NCBI RefSeq assembly: GCF_048323655.1
Contig: NZ_JBLUWW010000001.1
Location: 62,001-126,000, forward strand
From: Salinimicrobium soli
Lineage (GTDB): Bacteria > Bacteroidota > Bacteroidia > Flavobacteriales > Flavobacteriaceae
DNA length: 64,000 nucleotides
Reading direction: 5' to 3'
The notes under the pieces are model-generated. The model did no database searches. It saw only the letters and a program-made list of their open reading frames with translations, and was not told the DNA's origin. Position numbers and translations under genes: made by a program. This document shows, one piece after another, positions 35,561-44,273 of this stretch; the first letter of the stretch is position 1, and every line of letters begins with the position of its first letter.

Positions 35561-37330
35561 ATCATAGGGAATATAATTTTTCCATTCCCACGGCGTATAA
35601 GTATCCCTGATCGCCATCTCCAGTAATTCCTTAAAGATGCTTTCACCGTTCTCACTGTTGGTCATAATCAAAATTCCTTTTCCGACTTTGGGGAATATGA
35701 CCGAGTAATGTTGAAAACCACTACCATTTCCACCTTTAGAGGCCGCCCAGCCATAGGGTGTTTTAAATAAACCCCAACCCAGGCCATAAGAAAGTTCGAT
35801 CTCATCATTTAGCTTACCATCTTCTAGTGAAAGTGGCCCAAACTGCCTCAGCGACCTAATCCTTATTTGCGGATTAAAAATTTCTTCCCAAGATTCTCTT
35901 GTAAGGATCTTCTGATTTAAAACTGCAATTAGAAATTTGTTGTAATCTTCAAAGGTGGTTTCTAAAGTACTGGGAGCCCGGGGTTCGTTATCCTTATCCT
36001 TTTGGTAAGCCTGTCCAATTTTATTGTGGCCCCGTGCATAATCCTTTTCAAATTCCTCCTGCCACTCGAAGCTTGAGTTTTGCATCTTCAGAGGTTTGAA
36101 AACGATCTCCTGAGCTAGCTCCTCAAAACCTTTTCCCGTGATCTTCTCCAACACTACCTGTAAATAAACCATTCCTTCACCTGAATACATATACCGGCTT
36201 CCCGGCTCCTGCTTCACTCTGAGTTTTTTATCAGGTTCAAAAAATCTCCAGTTTGGAAAACCGCTGGTATGAGCAAGGCACATCCTTGCAGTAATCTTTT
36301 GATAGAGAGAATCATTTTTTAAATCAGAATAATCATCATGCCAGTCAGCTTGAGGTTTATACTCGAATATTCTTTTTGGAAGATATGACTCTAAAGGAGT
36401 GTCAAGATCTATTACCTCTTCCTCCACCAATTTCATAACTACTACACTAAAAACAGCCTTACTTAAAGATGCTCCATACATGTTGGTGGTTTTCTCTAGC
36501 ACCTGGCCGTCGTTATTATTGGCGAGACCAAGGGATTCCGAATAAACCGGTTGTTTTCCATTAAAAATGGAGATTGCTGCCCCCGGAATCTTAGCTTCCT
36601 TCATGAGGTTCTCAACTTTTTGGGTAAGGGAATCCGCGGAAATAATAGACCCGTCCAGCCTCTCAATTTCCTGTGCAAATCCAGATCCCGAAAAACAAAA
36701 AAGCAGCAGCAATACAGAAGCGGTTTTTTTGGAGAACCGGTTCTTGCCCTTTTTCTTAAGAAAAGGAATCGATAAGGGATAATAACATTTTTGGCTGTTG
36801 AGAGCAGTAAAAATGTTGATCAGCATTACAATTACAGCGTATGGAATTATTAACACTATCACAGTAATTAAAGGTCCCGCGCCAATTATAACCCTTCCAA
36901 TAAGCATCATCAATAGAATAATGGTAACAAATACCACGACCATAGTAAGATGAAAATTGACCACTTTTCGTCCGTGCTCATCGTAAACCTTGCTATCTTC
37001 CCTTTTGTGGATCCATAAAAACAGCGGAATAAAAATATTAGCCAGCGGTACCACGAATCCAATGAAAGGAGTAGCATGCATTAACAGCAACCATTTCTTC
37101 TGAATATCTTCTTCCCTAGGATTATCGAGAACCATCAGGTCGTCTACTTCCACTTCAAGAGCAGTAGCCAACAATTTTACAGTTTGCAAGTGAGGTTCGG
37201 TCTCCCCTTTTTCTATTCGCTGTATGGTGCGTACGGTAACATTGGTCTTTTCTGAAAGATCTTTTTGTGTAAACCCTTTTAGTTTCCTTTGATAGATAAG
37301 ATTTTCTGCAAGTTGGTTTTTACTTTCCAT
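35543..37330 (-). CDS. Fusion: XRE DNA-binding domain + DUF4870-like membrane domain + serine hydrolase
   Basis: 595 residues. About 5-65 is an XRE helix-turn-helix (LKGFTQKDLSEKTNVTVRTI); 80-175 is a DUF4870-like membrane region; 202-220 is KKTASVLLLLFCFSGSGFAQ, which looks like a complete signal peptide; 225-590 is a class-C beta-lactamase-like hydrolase with SxxK as Ser288-LS-Lys291, Tyr382 in YSGEGM and a late GGNGSGF. Two usually separate proteins are joined in one frame. Topology would put the regulator inside and the hydrolase outside. ATG at 37330 chosen; an upstream ATG at 37402 adds only unlikely residues. Its end overlaps the GT-C gene end by 18 bp. Confidence 0.85.
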   Translation of the reverse strand: MESKNQLAENLIYQRKLKGFTQKDLSEKTNVTVRTIQRIEKGETEPHLQTVKLLATALEVEVDDLMVLDNPREEDIQKKWLLLMHATPFIGFVVPLANIFIPLFLWIHKREDSKVYDEHGRKVVNFHLTMVVVFVTIILLMMLIGRVIIGAGPLITVIVLIIPYAVIVMLINIFTALNSQKCYYPLSIPFLKKKGKNRFSKKTASVLLLLFCFSGSGFAQEIERLDGSIISADSLTQKVENLMKEAKIPGAAISIFNGKQPVYSESLGLANNNDGQVLEKTTNMYGASLSKAVFSVVVMKLVEEEVIDLDTPLESYLPKRIFEYKPQADWHDDYSDLKNDSLYQKITARMCLAHTSGFPNWRFFEPDKKLRVKQEPGSRYMYSGEGMVYLQVVLEKITGKGFEELAQEIVFKPLKMQNSSFEWQEEFEKDYARGHNKIGQAYQKDKDNEPRAPSTLETTFEDYNKFLIAVLNQKILTRESWEEIFNPQIRIRSLRQFGPLSLEDGKLNDEIELSYGLGWGLFKTPYGWAASKGGNGSGFQHYSVIFPKVGKGILIMTNSENGESIFKELLEMAIRDTYTPWEWKNYIPYDSENIN

Positions 37331-37515
37331 TACGTTATTTGTTTGGACCAAAACTACGGCAAAGGGGTTGCAATTTAGACGATATTTAGATGTCACCTGC
37401 ATGTCATTTCCCCTTGTACAAAGGCTTTACAGCTGAAGATGCAATTTTGTGGTCCAGGCCGATGGCAATTTAGCAAATATTGTAAACCAGAGAAACCATA
37501 TAAAGAACGTCAAAT

Positions 37516-37552
37516 AAAAAGGTCTCAAAAATGCCATTTTTGAGACCTTTTT
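37516..37552 (-). terminator. Terminator of the polyamine operon, containing the 15-bp palindrome
   Basis: A long perfect hairpin: GGTCT and AGACC outside, with CAAAAATGCCATTTTTG (37526-37542) as its centre, flanked by A5 and T5. It follows the last polyamine gene by 21 bp. The centre is a perfect AAAAATGnCATTTTT (37527-37541). Confidence 0.85.
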
Positions 37553-37572
37553 AAATAAATAATCTTTCCTGT

Positions 37573-38544
37573 CTACATTCCCAGTATATAGGCAAACATC
37601 AACGGCGCCACAATGGTGGCATCACTTTCAATGATATGTTTTGGAGTATCGATATCGAGTTTTCCCCAGGTGATCTTCTCATTAGGCACAGCTCCCGAAT
37701 AAGACCCATAACTGGTGGTCGAATCTGATATCTGGCAGAAATAACTCCAGAAAGGAGTGTCAGTTCGTTCCATATCCTGGTACAACATTGGTACCACACA
37801 AATTGGGAAATCTCCTGCAATCCCTCCCCCTATCTGGAAGAATCCAATTCCATTGTTGGAATTATCTGTATACCAGTCAGCCAGAAAGGTCATGTATTCA
37901 ATTCCGGACTTCATAGTACTCGCTTTCAGTTCACCTTTTAGTACATAGGAAGCAAAAATATTACCCATTGTACTGTCTTCCCAGCCCGGAACTACCATTG
38001 GCAGGTTCTTTTCCGCAGCAGCATACATCCACGAATCTTTAAGATCGATCTCGTAATATTCCTCAAGCGCTCCGGAAAGCAAAAGCTTGTACATAAATTC
38101 GTGCGGGAAGTAACGTTCTCCATTAGCTTCGGCATCTTTCCAGATCTTTACGATATGCTTCTGGATCCTTCGGAAAGCTTCTTCTTCAGGAATACAGGTA
38201 TCGGTTACCCTGTTAAGTCCTTTTTCCAGCAGATCCCATTCATCCTGAGCTGTAAGATCGCGGTAATGCGGAATTCTTTTGTAATGTGAGTGAGCGACCA
38301 GGTTCATCACATCTTCCTCCAGGTTAGCGCCGGTACAGGAAATGATGTGCACCTTATCCTGACGGATCATTTCAGAAAAGATCTTTCCCAGCTCTGCAGT
38401 ACTCATAGCACCGGCAAGAGAAACCAACATTTTGGATCCTTTATCGAGTTGTTCCCGGTAGGCTTTGGAAGCGTCAACCAGGGCTGCCGCATTAAAGTGT
38501 TTGTAATATTTTTCTACGAATTCTGTAATTGCTCCTTTACTCAT
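37573..38544 (-). CDS. Deoxyhypusine-synthase-like protein (candidate homospermidine synthase)
   Basis: 323 residues. The family's fold features are present: LVSLAGAMSTAELG, IISCTGANLEED (NAD site), FFQIGGGIAGDFP and the active-site Lys (about 295) in ITWGKLDID, followed by SDATIVAPLMFAY. Bacteria lack the eIF5A target of true deoxyhypusine synthase, and homospermidine synthases are known to have arisen from this family. It overlaps speB by 8 bp, so a role in making homospermidine from putrescine is a good inference. Confidence 0.85.
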   Translation of the reverse strand: MSKGAITEFVEKYYKHFNAAALVDASKAYREQLDKGSKMLVSLAGAMSTAELGKIFSEMIRQDKVHIISCTGANLEEDVMNLVAHSHYKRIPHYRDLTAQDEWDLLEKGLNRVTDTCIPEEEAFRRIQKHIVKIWKDAEANGERYFPHEFMYKLLLSGALEEYYEIDLKDSWMYAAAEKNLPMVVPGWEDSTMGNIFASYVLKGELKASTMKSGIEYMTFLADWYTDNSNNGIGFFQIGGGIAGDFPICVVPMLYQDMERTDTPFWSYFCQISDSTTSYGSYSGAVPNEKITWGKLDIDTPKHIIESDATIVAPLMFAYILGM

Positions 38545-39415
38545 CTTCTTCGTCTTCTTCGTTGTAATTTAAATATTTGAATTTGTAGCTAAGCATCTTG
38601 TAATAAAGCTTTGCCGCTAAAAAGTCTGATGATTTTTCTTTTTCGTTCGGGTTGAGTTCAACAATATCAAAACCTACCACGTTCTTCTTCTTGAACATGA
38701 GTTTAATGAACTCCAGGGTTTCATACCAGAACATCCCTCCCGGCTCCGGCGTACCGGTGGAAGGTAAAATGGAAGGATCGAACACATCAAGATCAATGGT
38801 AATGAATACATTTGGCGTCATTTGTCCAATCGCATCATCCATCCAATCCTCATAAAGATCATCGGCAAAATAGGTTTGGTTTTCATCCATATGATCAAGC
38901 TCTGAAACATCCATAGAACGAATTCCTACCTGGATAAGGTTGGCTTTTTTACTCGCCTCATGAACAGCACAGGCATGGTTACAGGTGCTGCCTTCATATT
39001 CAGGACGAAGATCAGCATGCGCATCCAGCTGCACCACGGTAAGGTCTTCAAAACTTTCGTTGAAAGCTCTAATCGTACCAATGGAAATGGAGTGCTCCCC
39101 TCCAAAAATGGTCACGAACTTCTCCTGTTTGATATAATTTTTCACCGTTTTGTGAACCGCTTCCACCATTTTTTCAGGGGAAGAATCCTCGGTAACCGGC
39201 GGCGCAAGGTAGACTCCTTTTTTATAGACCTCAGTGCGGGTTTCTATATCAAAGAGCTCCATATTTTCTGAAGCCTCCAAAAAGGCATCAGGACCTTTGT
39301 CAGCTCCTTTTTGCCAGGTACTCGTCCCGTCATAAGGCACCGGGATCAATACTACTTTCGCGTCATCTAAACGTGCATACTTGTCCGGAATGCCGGCATA
39401 ATTCTTTTTACTCAT
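38537..39415 (-). CDS. speB: Agmatinase / ureohydrolase family
   Basis: A 292-residue manganese ureohydrolase: VTIFGGEHSIS, VVQLDAHADLRPEY and VFITIDLDVFDPSILPSTGTPEPGG carry the metal-binding His/Asp residues. It would split agmatine to putrescine and urea. Position between arginine decarboxylase (65 bp upstream) and the DHS-like gene makes agmatinase more likely than arginase. C-terminus is acidic (NYNEEDEEDE). Confidence 0.9.
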   Translation of the reverse strand: MSKKNYAGIPDKYARLDDAKVVLIPVPYDGTSTWQKGADKGPDAFLEASENMELFDIETRTEVYKKGVYLAPPVTEDSSPEKMVEAVHKTVKNYIKQEKFVTIFGGEHSISIGTIRAFNESFEDLTVVQLDAHADLRPEYEGSTCNHACAVHEASKKANLIQVGIRSMDVSELDHMDENQTYFADDLYEDWMDDAIGQMTPNVFITIDLDVFDPSILPSTGTPEPGGMFWYETLEFIKLMFKKKNVVGFDIVELNPNEKEKSSDFLAAKLYYKMLSYKFKYLNYNEEDEEDE

Positions 39416-39479
39416 GGGTTAGCGATTACGATGTTCTAATTGCTTGATTTATTGAATTAAAAATAAAAAAAATATTGAC

Positions 39480-40877
39480 CTAATTATTATAGCCAAGGAT
39501 CTTTAAGAAATCCTCCGGCTCTTGTTGTTCACTGTATAGTTTCACCTCTAACTCCCCGTTTTCATCCCTGTTGATCAACAGCTGTTTTGGCTGCGGAATG
39601 AGGCAGTGTTGAAGTCCGCCAAAACCTCCTATAGTGTCCTGGTAGGCACCGGTATTGAAAAACCCTATGTACAGTGGTTTTTCTTTTTTATACTTCGGAA
39701 GGTAGATTGCGTTGGTGTGCTGCTCTGAGTTGTAATAGTCATCACTGTCGCAAGTGAGACCACCCAATAGCACCCGTTCATATTCATCTCCCCAGCGGTT
39801 CACCGGAAGCATCACAAATTTCTTGCTGATCGCCCAGGTGTCCGGAAGGGTTGTAATGAAAGAGGAATTGATCATATTCCATTTTTCCCGATCGTTCTGT
39901 TGTTTTTGATACAGGATCTCGTAAATAGCTCCCCCGCTTTCGCCCACAGTGAATGATCCAAATTCGGTAAAGATATTAGGAACCTCCACTTCAGCTTCAT
40001 CACAGGCTATTTTGATCTGGTTTACGATCTCCTCGACCATGTACTTATAGTCGTAGTCAAAGGCAAGGGAATTCTTAACCGGGAATCCGCCACCAATGTT
40101 CAAACTGTCCAACGTAGGACAAATGCGTTTCAGGTTGATATAAACCTTAAGACATTTAAGCAGTTCGTTCCAGTAATAGGCAGTGTCACGGATACCTGTG
40201 TTAATAAAGAAGTGCAGCATCTTCAGCTCCACCTGGTCATTATCCCGGATCTGCTTGTTATAGAAAGGAACGATGTTCTTGTATCCAATCCCCAAACGGG
40301 AGGTATAGAACTCGAATTTAGGTTCCTCTTCTGAAGCGATCCTGATCCCTATCTGGAATTTGTCATCTATAGCTTCTTCAAGCAGGTCAATCTCTTCGTA
40401 ATTATCAATAATGGGAATGCAGTTCTTGTGGCCTTCATTGATAAGATCAGCAATATTGCTGATGTACGTATCCCTTTTGAATCCATTACAGATCACATAC
40501 GTATCATCTGTGATCTTTCCTTTTTTCTTCAGGTTCTCAACAATATCAATATCTACAGCCGAAGAAGTTTCAATATGAATGTCATTTTTGAGTGCTTCGT
40601 TCAGGACGTGCTCAAAATGTGAACTCTTCGTACAATAGCAGTAATTATAACTGCCCTTGTAGTCACTCTTTTTAAGTGCCTCTGCAAACCATTGCTTTGC
40701 CTTATTTATATTTTCTGAAATTTTGGGCAGGTAAGTGAATTTTAAAGGAGCCCCATATTCTCTGACCAAATCCATCAGATCTATCCCGTGGAACTGCAAT
40801 TCATTGCCCTCGACTTTAAATTCCTCGGTGGGAAAATAATAGGTCTGGTCGATTAAATCGCTGTACTTAGTGTTCAA
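39480..40877 (-). CDS. speA: Arginine decarboxylase, PLP-dependent
   Basis: 465 residues in the alanine-racemase fold-III group. The PLP Lys is about residue 84 in YCYCTKSSHFEH, with IGGGFPVKNS as the phosphate loop and a late SCD-like segment LTCDSDDYY. It is shorter than E. coli SpeA, as in other Bacteroidota. First gene of the arginine to agmatine to putrescine to (homo)spermidine operon. A long leader with a 39-codon ORF precedes it. Confidence 0.9.
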   Translation of the reverse strand: MNTKYSDLIDQTYYFPTEEFKVEGNELQFHGIDLMDLVREYGAPLKFTYLPKISENINKAKQWFAEALKKSDYKGSYNYCYCTKSSHFEHVLNEALKNDIHIETSSAVDIDIVENLKKKGKITDDTYVICNGFKRDTYISNIADLINEGHKNCIPIIDNYEEIDLLEEAIDDKFQIGIRIASEEEPKFEFYTSRLGIGYKNIVPFYNKQIRDNDQVELKMLHFFINTGIRDTAYYWNELLKCLKVYINLKRICPTLDSLNIGGGFPVKNSLAFDYDYKYMVEEIVNQIKIACDEAEVEVPNIFTEFGSFTVGESGGAIYEILYQKQQNDREKWNMINSSFITTLPDTWAISKKFVMLPVNRWGDEYERVLLGGLTCDSDDYYNSEQHTNAIYLPKYKKEKPLYIGFFNTGAYQDTIGGFGGLQHCLIPQPKQLLINRDENGELEVKLYSEQQEPEDFLKILGYNN

Positions 40878-40917
40878 TTTTTAAGTAATAGAATTATTAA
40901 AAGTTAAAAAGTAGAAA

Positions 40918-41037
40918 TTATAGTGCAATGCTAAAAAAATAAGGTGATAAATGTTTGTTAAGGCGTGCAGAAGAACCCGTGCCAACAGAAAGGAAAAGTA
41001 AAAACCAGGCCAGCCCGGCCGGTAATAAAACGTTCAT
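40918..41037 (-). CDS. Possible leader ORF upstream of speA (39 aa)
   Basis: ATG at 41037, about 20 bp downstream of a promoter -7 box, stop at 40918, 40 bp before the speA ATG. The product begins MNVLLPAGLAWFLLFLSVGT, one hydrophobic segment, and ends with ARLNKHLSPYFFSIAL. It could be a regulatory leader peptide, a tiny membrane protein or chance. Nothing else explains the roughly 170-nt leader. Confidence 0.3.
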   Translation of the reverse strand: MNVLLPAGLAWFLLFLSVGTGSSARLNKHLSPYFFSIAL

Positions 41038-41056
41038 TGATTTAGCTTAGCTAAAG

Positions 41057-41064
41057 CAAATGTA
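41057..41064 (-). promoter_or_regulatory. -7 element for the speA operon
   Basis: On the minus strand TACATTTG, an exact TAnnTTTG match, about 180 bp upstream of speA. No strong -33 box is visible. A GC-rich dyad (GGCCAGCCCGGCC) lies in the leader at about 41009-41021. Confidence 0.5.
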
Positions 41065-41178
41065 TATTAAAAAGCCGGAAATTTGCAGCTTTTTTTTCTA
41101 TGAAAAATGCAATTTTCCGGACTTATCTTTTTGTACTGTTTCCACAACAATAGTTGCAGAAAAATGCCTGACTAAAAT

Positions 41179-42081
41179 CTATAGATTTCCAAGGTTAATC
41201 AATTCCTGTTTGGAGAGAACTCTCCAGTGCCCACGCGGAAGATCTTTTTTGGTCAATCCACCATAGACAACACGATCCAATTTCACCACTTCGTAGTTCA
41301 GACTCTTAAAGATACGCTGTACTATATGTTGTTTTGTACTTCTAAGTTCCAGTCCAACTTCTCTTTTTGGTTTATTCTCTACATAACTGATCTCTGTAAC
41401 ATTGACCACCCCGTCTTCAAGTTTCACACCTTCCTTTATCTTCTGAAGGTCATCATATGCAAGATCCTTATCCAGTTCTACATGATAGATCTGCCTGATC
41501 CCGTTCTTTGGGAAAGCCAGCTTTTTAGCCATGGCTCCATCATTCGTAAACAATAAAAGTCCGGTGGCCTGAGTGTCCAGTTTTCCAACCGGGTCCAGCT
41601 TGGCTTTTGATGCGTTGGCAACAAGATCCATCACTGTGCGGTTCTTCTTTTCAAGGCTGCCGGTAACATAAAATCCTTTAGGTTTATTTAGCAGCACATA
41701 CTCCGGTTTTTCCGGATTTATACGCCGACCGTCAAATTTCACTTCATCGGTCAATTTTACTCTGTGTCCCATTTCGGTGATCACTTCTCCATTCACCGTC
41801 ACGTTTCCGGCGGCTATGTAGATATCGGCATCTCTCCTGGAACAGATTCCGGAGTTTGCTATATATTTATTCAGGCGTATTCCTTCATCAGCACTGCCCT
41901 GCTTCCGTTTTACGGGTGCATTTCCGCGGGACATATTCTTCGGATCTCTTTCATTTCTCTCCACCGGTGCATTTCCGCGGGCATGGGATTTCTTGCGACC
42001 TTCTCCGCCTTGCCTTCCGCTTCCTGTCCTGCCCGAGCTTCTGTCACCTCTACTTCCGGATGACCTGCCATTTTTACTCAT
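41179..42081 (-). CDS. RluB/RsuA-family rRNA pseudouridine synthase
   Basis: 300 residues: a low-complexity Arg/Gly/Ser-rich N-terminus (about 1-68, with RGNAPVERNERD and RGNAPVKRK as near repeats), an S4 RNA-binding domain (RLNKYIANSGICSRRDADIYI), and the synthase domain with the catalytic Asp in GKLDTQATGLLLFTNDG. The disordered tail is common in Bacteroidota members. Modifies 23S (or 16S) rRNA. Not obviously linked to its neighbours. Confidence 0.9.
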   Translation of the reverse strand: MSKNGRSSGSRGDRSSGRTGSGRQGGEGRKKSHARGNAPVERNERDPKNMSRGNAPVKRKQGSADEGIRLNKYIANSGICSRRDADIYIAAGNVTVNGEVITEMGHRVKLTDEVKFDGRRINPEKPEYVLLNKPKGFYVTGSLEKKNRTVMDLVANASKAKLDPVGKLDTQATGLLLFTNDGAMAKKLAFPKNGIRQIYHVELDKDLAYDDLQKIKEGVKLEDGVVNVTEISYVENKPKREVGLELRSTKQHIVQRIFKSLNYEVVKLDRVVYGGLTKKDLPRGHWRVLSKQELINLGNL

Positions 42082-42186
42082 AATTCTCTAAATTTTGTAC
42101 AAAGATAAGAGTTTGAACTACAATAGTGGTTTTTATAATTCCGAAGCAATAAAGGAGAACCCGCAGAATTTCCACAGAAACAGCAA

Positions 42187-43092
42187 TTAGAACACCCTGC
42201 TCAGCAAAGTATCCAGATCGATCAGGAGGATACTAAAGACGCCCGCTACTATGATAAACTTAAGGAGATTGTGGAGTAAAAGGTACTGCCACTTCGCCTT
42301 GCTGAAATAAAGGGTAAGCAGGAAAATAGCCAACAGCCCAAAAACACTGTAGAAGAAAACATCCATTTTCCCGATTTCAAAAAGAGTGACGAGGAAATAT
42401 ACGGGCACAGCCGAGAGTAAAGCAAGTCCGCTCAATAAAGCTTTCGACAGGCGCTCGCCGTAGACAATAGGAATAGTCCTGTAGCCCTGCACCATGTCAC
42501 CTTTCATGTTCTCGAGGTCTTTCACCAGTTCACGCATCACGATAATGAGATACAGAAAAGTGGCGTGAACAAATATGACGGTCTCGAAATTCTTGTAATA
42601 AACAAACACCGCAAAGAACGGAGTGATAGTAAGCACCGAAGCGACCAGGTTGTTGAGGAAAAGGATCTTTTTAAGTCGGTGAGAATAGAACCAGATCACG
42701 AAAATGTAAATGGAAAAGAAAACTACCGCCCGAAAAGAGACGTAGCTGGCGAAAAAGATACTCGCCAGATTAAGTATAAAATATACAGACAGTTTAGTGC
42801 GCTGGCTCACGAACCTGTCCAACATGGTTTTTTGAGGTCTGTTTATCAGGTCTTTTTCGCTGTCGTAAAAATTGTTGATGATATATCCTGCTGCCACTAC
42901 CGAAGCAGTTGAAAGTACCAGGAAGAAAAGATTGGGATCAAAAAGCACTTTTCCAAGCGGATGCTCGGGCGCCAGAATGAACATCGAGGTAAGGTACTGC
43001 GCAATTACGAGCACAAGGATATTGTAACCCCGTACAACCGAAATTAAACTTAGAACCTTGAGTAAAAGTCGTTTTTTGGATATGGAGACCAT
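42187..43092 (-). CDS. UbiA-family prenyltransferase, geranylgeranylglycerol-phosphate type
   Basis: 301 residues, about eight membrane helices. The first Asp motif NNFYDSEKDLINRPQKT and second REL..DLENMKGDMVQGYRTIP match the UbiA superfamily, in the branch named for archaeal digeranylgeranylglyceryl phosphate synthase. It is 7 bp downstream of mevalonate kinase, so it probably uses polyprenyl diphosphate from that pathway. Whether a G1P ether lipid, quinone or other acceptor is prenylated cannot be read from sequence. Confidence 0.82.
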   Translation of the reverse strand: MVSISKKRLLLKVLSLISVVRGYNILVLVIAQYLTSMFILAPEHPLGKVLFDPNLFFLVLSTASVVAAGYIINNFYDSEKDLINRPQKTMLDRFVSQRTKLSVYFILNLASIFFASYVSFRAVVFFSIYIFVIWFYSHRLKKILFLNNLVASVLTITPFFAVFVYYKNFETVIFVHATFLYLIIVMRELVKDLENMKGDMVQGYRTIPIVYGERLSKALLSGLALLSAVPVYFLVTLFEIGKMDVFFYSVFGLLAIFLLTLYFSKAKWQYLLLHNLLKFIIVAGVFSILLIDLDTLLSRVF

Positions 43093-43099
43093 CGTTTCT

Positions 43100-44038
43100 C
43101 TAGAAGTTGTAGACCACTTCTAAACGATAATCCTTCAGCGCTTGTCTTGCTTTATCAATATCTTCAGTAAATCCAAGGATGTAACCTCCTCCTCCTGAAC
43201 CACAAAGCTTCAGGTAGTAATCGTTGGTCTCAATTCCTTTTTTCCAAAGCTTGTGGAACTGTGCCGGGATCATCGGCTTAAAGTTATCAAGCACCACATG
43301 CGACAGCTTTTTGATGTTTCCAAAAAGGGATTTTACATCACCTTTCAAAAAGTCATCTACACAGGCATCAGTATGTTTCACAAACTGTTCTTTCAGCATG
43401 ATCCTGAAAGGCTCCTGCTTCATATTTTCCATGAAAATATTCACCATGGGCGCTGTTTCTCCTACAGAACCGCTGTCTAAGAGGAAAACGGCTCCTTTTC
43501 CATTTTGTAGTTGGGACGGAATGCCTGCCGGCTCAATATTATCTTTAGAATTGATTAGGATTGGAATGCTCAAATAGGAATTCAAAGGATCAAGGCCGGA
43601 AGATTTTCCATGGAAGAAAGATTCCATTTCTCCGAAGATCTCCTTGAGTTTTAAAAGCTTTTCACGGGTGAGGTTTTCCAGTACCGTAATCTTTTCGACT
43701 GCATACTCATCATAGATGGCAGCTACCAAAGCTCCACTGCTTCCTACCCCATAGCCCTGAGGAATACTGGAATCAAAATACATCCCTCTATCAATATCCT
43801 CGTAAAGGTCCTTCATGTCAAATTTCACCAACTCAGGTTTTTCCTCCTGAAGACCTTGAAGGTAATCAGCGAAAAGTCTGAGACGACGGTTAGATTCTTT
43901 AGCTCCTTCGGAAGGATTTTCATCTACCTTTAAAGCTCCGTTATAGAAATTATAAGGAATAGATAAACCTTTGGAATCTTTGATGATCCCATATTCTCCG
44001 AAGAGAAGAATCTTTGAATAAAATAAAGGTCCTTTCAT
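43100..44038 (-). CDS. Mevalonate kinase (GHMP family)
   Basis: 312 residues. FYSKILLFGEYGII is the GHMP start, PQGYGVGSSGALVAAIYD the ATP loop, GKSSGLDPLNSYLS carries the catalytic Asp, and LKLCGSGGGGYILGFT the C-terminal motif 3. In the same operon as diphosphomevalonate decarboxylase (upstream, 235 bp) and the UbiA protein (downstream, 7 bp). Its own promoter box lies at 44115. Confidence 0.87.
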   Translation of the reverse strand: MKGPLFYSKILLFGEYGIIKDSKGLSIPYNFYNGALKVDENPSEGAKESNRRLRLFADYLQGLQEEKPELVKFDMKDLYEDIDRGMYFDSSIPQGYGVGSSGALVAAIYDEYAVEKITVLENLTREKLLKLKEIFGEMESFFHGKSSGLDPLNSYLSIPILINSKDNIEPAGIPSQLQNGKGAVFLLDSGSVGETAPMVNIFMENMKQEPFRIMLKEQFVKHTDACVDDFLKGDVKSLFGNIKKLSHVVLDNFKPMIPAQFHKLWKKGIETNDYYLKLCGSGGGGYILGFTEDIDKARQALKDYRLEVVYNF

Positions 44039-44114
44039 ATTGACTTTTTTAGAGTGGGCTCCACCCCCTGTTTTCAGTAGTTCACTGGTGCCCGGTAACC
44101 TCAGCTATGCAGTC

Positions 44115-44122
44115 CAAAGTTA
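44115..44122 (-). promoter_or_regulatory. -7 element for mevalonate kinase
   Basis: TAACTTTG on the minus strand, exact TAnnTTTG, 77 bp before the ATG, in the 235-bp gap after diphosphomevalonate decarboxylase. Rest of that gap shows nothing further. Confidence 0.4.
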
Positions 44123-44273
44123 GTAAAACTAAACAAATTTCAGCGTCGGCAATCGCCTCAGGCGCATGATTATGATCAGTTTATGATAAAAATTTGTTAA
44201 ACTAACTCCTTCAAAAAGGCAAATATACTACCCTTTTAAACACCGTACAACTGCCTGATTTTCAATTCAAATT

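Noticed and set aside
35543..37402. Frameshift or assembly error joining XRE and hydrolase genes
   Set aside because: The frame is continuous with normal codon use through the junction, so a true fusion is the simpler reading, though it should be confirmed with raw reads.
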